DNA from: CAYGZM01 sp964354365
Lineage (GTDB): Bacteria; Planctomycetota; Phycisphaerae; Sedimentisphaerales; Anaerobacaceae
Direction: 5' to 3'
DNA length: 7,548 nt
Assembly (NCBI GenBank): GCA_964354365.1
Contig: CAYGZM010000170.1
Coordinates: 1 to 7,548 of the forward strand
Positions 1-4,768 of the stretch are shown here, in pieces. Numbering within the stretch: position 1 is the stretch's first letter; every line of letters starts with the position of its first letter. Made by a program: the position numbers and the translations under genes. The notes beneath the pieces were generated by a model that was not told where the DNA came from, did not search any database, and was given only the letters and a program-made list of their open reading frames with translations.

Positions 1-7
1 GGGTGTT

Positions 8-42
8 TTCGGACGTGGAACCCTGTGGTTCAGGCGTCCGAA
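8..42. repeat. Inverted repeat / hairpin with internal second stem
   Basis: TTCGGACG (8-15) is the exact reverse complement of CGTCCGAA (35-42). Inside it GAACC (18-22) pairs with GGTTC (27-31) around a 4-nt loop, so a two-part hairpin can form with a small internal bulge. No T run follows directly, so it is not a standard intrinsic terminator. Its role is unknown; it may be a transcript structure at the end of an upstream gene or a protein-binding site. Confidence 0.4.
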
Positions 43-153
43 GGGTGTCCGAATGAAAATATCGAAGTATTTTTGAAGAGGGTTTTTTGTGCATCGTTGT
101 TGTTTTTTGGAGGATTTGAAGTTCCGACAAGATAATGTGGTTAGTAAAGTCAC

Positions 154-172
154 GTATCGATTTGGTCGATAC
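154..172. repeat. 7-bp inverted repeat upstream of pilin gene
   Basis: GTATCGA (154-160) and TCGATAC (166-172) are perfect inverted copies separated by 5 nt. It lies about 85 nt before the pilin start, a place where an operator or a leader hairpin would fit. No known regulator site is recognised, and a chance occurrence is possible. Confidence 0.35.
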
Positions 173-240
173 ACTCAAGCGTGAGGAGAACTATAACACC
201 GGACGTTGTTCATCCTTCAAAATGAAAACAAGTTTTTGTG

Positions 241-249
241 GAAAAGGGG
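241..249 (+). promoter_or_regulatory. Ribosome binding site of the major pilin
   Basis: The purine run GAAAAGGGG ends 7 nt before the ATG at 257 and only 1 nt before the ATG at 251. This spacing favours 257 as the start and gives a 6-residue leader. An upstream in-frame TTG at 206 has no properly spaced site and would add residues atypical of a prepilin leader. Confidence 0.5.
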
Positions 250-256
250 TATGAAA

Positions 257-685
257 ATGAGAGCTAAAAGTGGTTTTACATTAGTGGAAATCCTGATTGT
301 CGTGGTCATTCTTGGCATACTGGCCGCTATCGTGATACCTCAGTTCACCGAGGCAAGCACGGAGGCCAAGACCTCAAGTCTGTGCACCGACCTTCAGACG
401 ATGCGTTCACAGATCGAGCTGTACAAGATTCAGCATAACGACGACCTGCCCGGGGCCGGGGGGGCGTCATTCGTGCTGGCATTGACAGGCCAGACGGATG
501 TCGCAGGAGCGGTAGGCACCGATTATGGTCCGTATCTCCAGAAGATTCCAATGAATCAGTTCAATGACCTTGATACGGTCCGTCTCGATGGTGCTGCTGC
601 CGGGGCGAACACCGATGGGTGGAGGTTCGACACTACGACCGGGGCCTTCTACGCAGACGATAGTGCTGCACATGCGGCTCTCTAA
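257..685 (+). CDS. Major type IV pilin / GspG-like pseudopilin
   Basis: A 142-residue prepilin. The 6-residue basic leader ends in KSG and is followed by FTLVE, the prepilin peptidase (PilD/GspO) site, with the conserved Glu at mature position 5. A hydrophobic helix of about 21 residues (ILIVVVILGILAAIVIPQF) anchors the protein in the inner membrane and forms the fibre core. The amphipathic helix around residues 28-55 and the later GPYLQKIPMNQF motif resemble GspG-type pseudopilins (PYL-x-x-P-x-N/D-P/Q). The C-terminal GWRFDTTTGAFYAD stretch also fits GspG-like proteins. It is the only pilin here with its own terminator, which suits the most abundant subunit. The ATG at 251 is an alternative start adding two residues. 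A T4P major pilin cannot be distinguished from a T2SS GspG by sequence alone. Confidence 0.93.
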   Translation: MRAKSGFTLVEILIVVVILGILAAIVIPQFTEASTEAKTSSLCTDLQTMRSQIELYKIQHNDDLPGAGGASFVLALTGQTDVAGAVGTDYGPYLQKIPMNQFNDLDTVRLDGAAAGANTDGWRFDTTTGAFYADDSAAHAAL

Positions 686-687
686 AA

Positions 688-704
688 ACTCAATAGGATT
701 GAGT
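688..704 (+). repeat. Hairpin just after the pilin stop codon
   Basis: ACTCAAT (688-694) and ATTGAGT (698-704) form a perfect 7-bp stem with a 3-nt loop two bases after the TAA stop. It lacks a following T run and is AT-rich, so it is not a terminator by itself. Together with the terminator further on it makes the pilin 3' UTR structured, which could protect the message from exonucleases; that role is inferred. Confidence 0.45.
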
Positions 705-769
705 GTGCCGTGAGTGATCGAACGATTGTTTGCGGCGCACGTCTGTGAAAATCGCAGGACTGAAAAGAC

Positions 770-815
770 AGGCTGACCATGCTGGGGTAATTGCCGACAG
801 CGGGTCAGCCTTTTT
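770..815 (+). terminator. Strong rho-independent terminator after the major pilin
   Basis: AGGCTGACC (770-778) pairs perfectly with GGTCAGCCT (803-811), and an inner GCTG (781-784)/CAGC (798-801) extends the stem with a small bulge. The 3' arm runs straight into a T5 tract (811-815). It lies 85 nt after the pilin stop codon and about 60 nt before the next gene, so it separates pilin transcription from the minor-pilin operon. Confidence 0.85.
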
Positions 816-890
816 AATGATTATTGCTTATTGATAATTGCTTATTCTGCTGCGGAGTACGAAGCACGAACTATGAACTACATACTGCGA
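814..890 (+). repeat. Degenerate heptanucleotide repeat tract
   Basis: From 814 the sequence can be read in consecutive 7-mers: TTAATGA, TTATTGC, TTATTGA, TAATTGC, TTATTCT, then (after GCTGCGG) AGTACGA, AGCACGA, ACTATGA, ACTACAT, ACTGCGA. The first half is a TTATTGA-like block and the second an ACTACGA-like block, both on the same 7-nt register. ATTGCTTATT occurs exactly twice, 14 nt apart (823-832 and 837-846). The tract fills the whole space between terminator and next gene and includes that gene's start codon (873). A related block on the opposite strand lies at 1977-2008. Confidence 0.6.
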
Positions 891-1310
891 GCCAAACGTA
901 AAGGGTTTTCGCTGGCTGAGGCGATGATGGCGACAGTTGTGCTGAGCATTGCCGCGGCGGGAGTGCTGCTGCCGTTCACAAGCGGGCAGGCGGTGCGAGC
1001 TGAGGGCACACGCGCGACCCTTGGGGCGAAGCTCGCCGGCGATTTGATCGAGCAGATTATAAGGACTCCTTTCGAGAGGATAGTGGCCGACTATGACGGG
1101 CACATCGAGGCGCAGGGGGACGTGAAGGACGCTGAGGGGGTGGTATTTACCGATTCGAAATACGCCAGGCTCAGCAGGACGGCGAACTGCGAATATGCGT
1201 ATATGCCACAGGAAAGCGGGGCGGCAAGTCCGCGGTTTATTCTTATTACGGTTAGAGTGCATTATAGCGGCAAAGAGATTACGGCCGTAAAACGACTTGT
1301 GAGCCAATGA
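873..1310 (+). CDS. Minor pseudopilin, GspI/PilV-like
   Basis: A 145-residue prepilin. The 11-residue leader ends in KRKG and the mature protein begins FSLAE, keeping the position-5 Glu. A hydrophobic helix follows (about residues 17-32, MMATVVLSIAAAGVLLPF). The small size, the helix style, the first-in-cluster position and the C-terminal strand pattern (FILITVRVHY then ITAVKRLV) fit the GspI/PilV group, a tip-complex subunit that pairs with the J- and K-like proteins. The ATG at 873 is preferred over an upstream in-frame TTG at 831 because the extra residues would be encoded by the heptanucleotide repeat. No good Shine-Dalgarno is present; GGAG at 854-857 is 15 nt away. The stop codon overlaps the next start as ATGA. 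The I-type assignment is less certain than the prepilin assignment. Confidence 0.85.
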   Translation: MNYILRAKRKGFSLAEAMMATVVLSIAAAGVLLPFTSGQAVRAEGTRATLGAKLAGDLIEQIIRTPFERIVADYDGHIEAQGDVKDAEGVVFTDSKYARLSRTANCEYAYMPQESGAASPRFILITVRVHYSGKEITAVKRLVSQ

Positions 1311-1972
1311 GACATATCTTGAAGATAAAGAGATTTTCGAAAAAGTCCGATTCAAGGCGCAGCGGCTTCACACTGGTTGAGCTGCTGGTGGCGTTGATAG
1401 TCTCGAGCGTGGTGCTGACCGCGGTGGCGACGCTGGCATACGCCCTTGGCTCAGCCAATGATTCCACGGATGACACAAGCCGCAAACAGGCGCAGGTGCG
1501 TTACACAACGCTGAGGATTTCGGAATTGGTTCGACACTGCAAGCTCGTATGCTTTGCAGGTCCTGCTGATTTCGCCGTATGGAGGGCCGACGACAACGAG
1601 GACGGTCGAATCAATTTCAGTGAATTGGTGTATATTGAAAAGGGCGCCGGCGCCGACCATTTGCATTTTTGCCAATTTCCCATTTCCTGGGGTTCGGACC
1701 CGGTTGTGAACCTGAGCGACATCCGGGCATTCTCAACGAGCTGGTGGGCGGCGTACAACATGGCGATTGAGAGCACGGCCCTGGTTCCGCAATGCAGCAA
1801 CGTGCAGTTCAGCTTTGACGTCTTACCGCCGCGGACTGAGTTTGTGAGTATTTCGTTTGATCTTGTTGAGGACAATAAGCCGAGGCAATACCAGATAAAC
1901 GCAGTTGTTCGAGGGTGGGCGGGCAACCTGCTCAATGCGGCCGGCACCGCCCTTGTGAGCGACGATGATTAG
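1307..1972 (+). CDS. Minor pseudopilin, GspJ/PilW-like, with an EF-hand-type loop
   Basis: A 221-residue prepilin. The 20-residue leader is rich in Lys and Arg, cleavage falls after Gly20 and the mature start is FTLVELLVALIVSSVVL with Glu at position 5. The length and the later beta-rich body with the SISFDLVED...QYQINAVVRGW ending fit the GspJ/PilW group. Residues 95-106 match the 12-residue EF-hand/dockerin calcium loop: Asp1, Asn3, Asp5, Gly6, Ile8 and Glu12 are all in place. The gene overlaps the previous one by 4 nt (ATGA) and the next by 8 nt, suggesting translational coupling. In T2SS, J forms the tip with I and K; that role is inferred here from family and order. Confidence 0.87.
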   Translation: MRHILKIKRFSKKSDSRRSGFTLVELLVALIVSSVVLTAVATLAYALGSANDSTDDTSRKQAQVRYTTLRISELVRHCKLVCFAGPADFAVWRADDNEDGRINFSELVYIEKGAGADHLHFCQFPISWGSDPVVNLSDIRAFSTSWWAAYNMAIESTALVPQCSNVQFSFDVLPPRTEFVSISFDLVEDNKPRQYQINAVVRGWAGNLLNAAGTALVSDDD

Positions 1973-3773
1973 AAAAATGAACAATAAACAATCATCAATA
2001 ATCAATTACCGGCGTCCCGGGGTGGCGCTGTTAGTCGTTTTGTTTGTCGTTATGGTTATAACCATAACATCACTGGCCTTTCTGTCGCAGAGTAATGTTG
2101 AGCTGGCGTGCGGGCAGAATATGAAGCTCCGCACCGAGATGGATTACACCGTTGAATCCGGGCTGGAGCACGCCAGAGGGCTGATCATAAGTCCGCAGGA
2201 TGTTGCATCCGAGTACTGGAGGGGCGACGTGGCGCAGCAAATAGGCGGCGGCGACGATTATTACGACCTGGCGATTGTCCGAGACGATTCGGATCCCACG
2301 GATCGCTGCAATTATATCATAGACTGCAATTCCTACCGTTTGAGAGGCGGCGAGAAGATTGGTCGCAGCAACATAACGGCCGAATTGCGGCTGGACCCAT
2401 GCATCACATTCTGGGTTGGGTCGTCCACAAAGGTAACTCGACGGGTAACGATTAACGGGGACGTGTATTCGGCGGGCTATCTGGCCAGCGCCGCTACCAT
2501 TCGTGGCGATGTGTTTGCAAGGCTTACCGTGAGCGGCACAGGCATTGAAGGCCGGTCTAACCAGGGAGTTACCGTAGCGCCTGTGGGTTGGCCCGGGATT
2601 GAGGTGGGTGATTATAGCTCGACCTACTACGTTGGCGGCGGGACATATACACCGGAGCTTGTCGGCACGCATGCTCATCCGGCGGGCACTTTCAATCCTT
2701 CGCCGGGCAATCCCGGAGGAGTTCGCTATCGCAACGGCGATATGAGCCTGCCGGGTAACGTAAGCATCAACGGCTGTGTTGTTGTCAACGGCAACCTGAT
2801 AATAAACGGCTCGAACACGATTACGGCGGTCAAGAATTTTCCTGCTGTTCTGGTTAATGGCGACCTGATTATTGAGCCCGGCGGCGTGTTGAATGTTGGC
2901 GGGCTTGTAGATGTGGGAGACGATGTTTTGATCAGCTCAGGCGCAGGCGTTCTGGATGTTACAGGCGGGTTGTTTGTGCGGGATGGTTTCTTTGAGACGG
3001 TAGTCGATTCGTCCGGCAACGGCCACGGCGGCGTACTATGCAGCGATGCGGCGTGGCGGCCTTCGGGCGGACTGACGGGAGGCGCGCTTGAGTTCGATGG
3101 TGCTCATGATACGGTCGAGGATTCCGGGGCCGGCGGCTATTTGAATGGTCTGTCTGAAATTACCGTGTCACTTTGGGTAAAATCGGATGTCACCTACCAG
3201 GACCGTGGAATCATGTTTTCGCGCAGTCCTACCGACGCGGATTCGGATTTGGGTATCCGTTACGACCAGACGGGCGCTTATGGCGGCGGGGTGAGGCTAA
3301 TAAAGGCTTCGATAAGGGCGACGTCGGGCTATACCCAGATCGAGAGCACATCGAACGTGCAAACGACAAGCTGGCAACACCTGGCCTTAGTGTGGAAGAG
3401 CGGATCGAACCTCAAGCTATATATCAACGGGGTGCAGAATCCCCTGACCTACAACATGGGAATCGTATCGGGAACAATCACCGGCGTAAGCAAGTTGATG
3501 CTTGGCCTGGACACAAAAGGCGCATACTGGGATGGGATGATCGATGACCTTCGCATCTACAACCGCGCGTTGGATCCGAATCAAATCTATCCGCCCCTTG
3601 ACGGCCTGAGCGGTTTGCTGACACATTGGAGACTGGATGAGGGCGGCTGCGATGTTGACGTAACTGCCGAACCGTGCAAGGCCGCGATCATGACCTGGTC
3701 GTCCGAGGGCGTCGCGGACAAGTGGGAACAGGTCGGCGGCGCATTTTTCAGAAGTATCATCAGGAGAGAATGA
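1965..3773 (+). CDS. K/PilX-like tip prepilin with beta-solenoid and LamG domain
   Basis: A 602-residue protein. The N-terminus has a basic segment ending RRPG (cleavage after Gly19), then VALLVVLFVVMVITITSLAF. It has no Glu at mature position 5, the known exception of GspK, which sits at the pseudopilus tip; PilX_N proteins look similar. Residues 40-150 resemble a PilX/GspK head. Residues 161-338 are rich in short ING/VNGD/VGDD beta-strand repeats typical of a solenoid. Residues 344-541 look like a LamG (concanavalin-like) domain: DSSGNGHGG, GGALEFDG, ITVSLWVKS, WQHLALVWK, LKLYINGV and the hallmark IDDLRIYNRALDPNQI. Then GLLTHWRLDEGG (549-561), normally the first LamG strand, follows the domain. 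A C-terminal 40 residues ending GAFFRSIIRRE close the protein. It is far longer than ordinary GspK (about 300-350) or PilX. LamG modules bind glycans or proteins, so a tip adhesin or substrate-docking role is inferred. The alternative start ATG is 1977. Confidence 0.85.
   Translation: MIRKMNNKQSSIINYRRPGVALLVVLFVVMVITITSLAFLSQSNVELACGQNMKLRTEMDYTVESGLEHARGLIISPQDVASEYWRGDVAQQIGGGDDYYDLAIVRDDSDPTDRCNYIIDCNSYRLRGGEKIGRSNITAELRLDPCITFWVGSSTKVTRRVTINGDVYSAGYLASAATIRGDVFARLTVSGTGIEGRSNQGVTVAPVGWPGIEVGDYSSTYYVGGGTYTPELVGTHAHPAGTFNPSPGNPGGVRYRNGDMSLPGNVSINGCVVVNGNLIINGSNTITAVKNFPAVLVNGDLIIEPGGVLNVGGLVDVGDDVLISSGAGVLDVTGGLFVRDGFFETVVDSSGNGHGGVLCSDAAWRPSGGLTGGALEFDGAHDTVEDSGAGGYLNGLSEITVSLWVKSDVTYQDRGIMFSRSPTDADSDLGIRYDQTGAYGGGVRLIKASIRATSGYTQIESTSNVQTTSWQHLALVWKSGSNLKLYINGVQNPLTYNMGIVSGTITGVSKLMLGLDTKGAYWDGMIDDLRIYNRALDPNQIYPPLDGLSGLLTHWRLDEGGCDVDVTAEPCKAAIMTWSSEGVADKWEQVGGAFFRSIIRRE
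1977..2011 (-). repeat. Heptanucleotide repeat encoding the K-like leader peptide
   Basis: On the + strand the 7-mers are ATGAACA, ATAAACA, ATCATCA, ATAATCA, then ATTACCG. Read on the - strand this gives TAATTGA/TTATTGA-type units, the same family as the block at 814-848. Here it lies inside the coding sequence and encodes the Asn/Gln/Ser/Ile-rich leader segment (residues 5-15) before the cleavage site. Confidence 0.5.
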
Positions 3774-3939
3774 CGGCGATTCATGCACCGGCATCGACCT
3801 GTATAATGATTTGCCCGAGACGTGCTTATCGGCCTTTATACGCGCCGCCAAGAAAAATCCAAAATACGGTTATGACGGCAATCTCATATCCTGGCCCCTC
3901 GGGGCGTTCAAATAATCGGCTGTTTTTCGTGATATTGTT
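3774..3939. other. Inter-gene stretch with start-less coding-like frame
   Basis: About 165 bases between the K-like gene and a possible small ORF. Frame 1 (codons starting 3775, stop TAA 3913-3915) reads as a protein-like peptide of about 46 residues, including LPETCLSAFIRAAKKNPKYG and NLISWPLGAFK, with RNY-type codon bias. It is open upstream only from 3694 and has no ATG, GTG or TTG before an internal TTG at 3811. A different frame has ATG 3770 overlapping the K-like stop as ATGA with AGGAG 4 nt before it, but its product (57 residues, rich in Cys, Pro and Arg) looks unnatural. A small GCCC/GGGC hairpin at 3894-3905 has no adjacent T run. I do not recognise the peptide; it may be a gene remnant. 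Confidence 0.35.
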
Positions 3940-4155
3940 TTGACGATTGTAGCACTTCTATTGACCTTGACTGTCGTTTGGCGGGGAAATGACGCTGATA
4001 ACGCGCCGATTGTGCGTGAAATGGCGACGGAAGACGAAATAGGCCGGTCGATTTCGGCGAAATTGGTGAGTCAGATAATGTGCGATGCGAAACGATACAT
4101 TTGCTCATGCAAATCACCTGGTAAAGACACATATCCAACAGGACGAAAAGAGTAA
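3940..4155 (+). CDS. Possible small membrane-anchored hypothetical protein
   Basis: A TTG-started ORF of 71 codons. The N-terminus (LTIVALLLTLTVVW, residues 1-14) is a hydrophobic segment that could anchor it in the membrane, followed by a charged region (REMATEDEIGRSISAKLV) and a Lys/Cys-rich tail. Its TAA stop (4153-4155) adjoins the Shine-Dalgarno of the H-like gene, and its start overlaps the stop of a doubtful upstream ORF as TTGA, which is consistent with operon membership. Against it: TTG start, no Shine-Dalgarno, and a tail from about residue 50 (KRYICSCKSPGKD) that looks poorly coding. I recognise no family; it may be spurious or a remnant. Confidence 0.35.
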   Translation: MTIVALLLTLTVVWRGNDADNAPIVREMATEDEIGRSISAKLVSQIMCDAKRYICSCKSPGKDTYPTGRKE

Positions 4156-4164
4156 AGGAGGAGG
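4156..4164 (+). promoter_or_regulatory. Strong Shine-Dalgarno of the H-like prepilin
   Basis: AGGAGGAGG is the strongest ribosome binding site in the window. Its GGAGG (4160-4164) is 6 nt from the ATG at 4171 but touches the ATG at 4165, which favours 4171 as the start. Another ATG at 4174 is nearly as well placed. Confidence 0.6.
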
Positions 4165-4170
4165 ATGCTG

Positions 4171-4752
4171 ATGATGTGCCATAACAAAGACAGAAGGTTG
4201 GTGAGGATGCCAAGTTTGACATATTCGCCGCAAGGGTTGCGCAGTCCGCATCACGGTCCGGGAGACGGACCGGCTGTGCGATGCGCCGCCCGCGGCTTTA
4301 CTTTGATAGAGATTTTGATTGTGGTTGTGATACTCGCAATAGCGGCAATGACGGCGATACCGATGATGGGTTCGGCGGCGTCGGTGCAGATCAGGTCTGC
4401 GGGGAACATGATTGCCGCCGACCTGGAATACGCCAAGAGTCTGGCAATAAGCAAAGGGCAGAGCTTCTCAGTGGTCTTCGATGAAGGCGCAGAGAGCTAC
4501 AGCATAGTGGATCAGGACGGCAATACGATATCGCATCCGGTCAAGAAGGGATTTGACTACGTTATAGATTTCCAGGACGAGGGACTGGGCAGAGTTGAGA
4601 TCGCCGATGCGGATTTTGACGGAGCTTCTCAAGTTCGATTTGATTATCTCGGAAGCCCCGACAATGGAGGCACTGTCCACTTACAGGCCGGCGCTATGAG
4701 CGCAACGGTCAGTGTCGAGCCGGTAACAGGGTATATCACCGTTGGAAACTGA
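4171..4752 (+). CDS. Minor pseudopilin, GspH/FimT-like
   Basis: A 193-residue prepilin. Its mature part starts FTLIEILIVVVILAIAAM after Gly42, with Glu at position 5 and a hydrophobic helix. The region after the helix (NMIAADLEYAKSLAISKGQ) and the ending VRFDYLGSPDNGGTVHL...SVEPVTGYITV are classic GspH/FimT features (H-type globular fold). The leader is unusually long at 42 residues and includes a Pro/Gly/His-rich segment. A start at ATG 4207, preceded by GGTGAGG, would shorten it to 30. H is thought to bridge the pilin fibre and the tip complex. It lies 15 nt after a doubtful ORF and 16 nt before pilM. Confidence 0.9.
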   Translation: MMCHNKDRRLVRMPSLTYSPQGLRSPHHGPGDGPAVRCAARGFTLIEILIVVVILAIAAMTAIPMMGSAASVQIRSAGNMIAADLEYAKSLAISKGQSFSVVFDEGAESYSIVDQDGNTISHPVKKGFDYVIDFQDEGLGRVEIADADFDGASQVRFDYLGSPDNGGTVHLQAGAMSATVSVEPVTGYITVGN

Positions 4753-4768
4753 TTAGGGACAAAGGCGA

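Larger units (their letters stand above)
1..250. other. Upstream/leader region without a convincing gene
   Basis: No convincing gene is visible here. A short open stretch in frame 3 (bases 3-56, ending in TGA) has a coding-like feel and could be the last codons of an upstream gene cut by the window edge, but 17 codons cannot be judged. From about 57 onward the sequence is rich in T runs and looks intergenic. Two inverted repeats (8-42 and 154-172) lie here. A GATAAT at 131-136 and a TATAAC at 192-197 could serve as -10 elements, but neither has a convincing -35 partner, so I do not call a promoter. The promoter of the pilin gene most likely lies in this region because the gene has its own terminator. 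Confidence 0.5.

Noticed and set aside
116..184. 22-codon ORF (TTG to TGA) in the leader after GGAGGA
   Set aside because: The ribosome binding site is only 1 nt from the start codon, and nothing about the peptide suggests a leader with a regulatory role.
206..256. Upstream TTG start for the major pilin
   Set aside because: It would add 17 residues including FLW before the basic leader and has no properly spaced ribosome binding site; GAGGAG at 183-188 is 17 nt away.
814..890. CRISPR-like array
   Set aside because: The units are 7 nt, degenerate and contiguous, with no spacers.
828..1355. 175-codon open frame on the - strand opposite the I-like gene
   Set aside because: Its product has no domain or signal, and the + strand has a clear prepilin.
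3173..3547. 124-codon + strand frame inside the K-like gene
   Set aside because: It lies out of frame within the LamG-coding region, whose domain motifs are clear.
3894..3927. GCCC/GGGC hairpin with T5 run as a possible terminator
   Set aside because: The stem is only 4-5 bp, and the T run begins about 17 nt after it.
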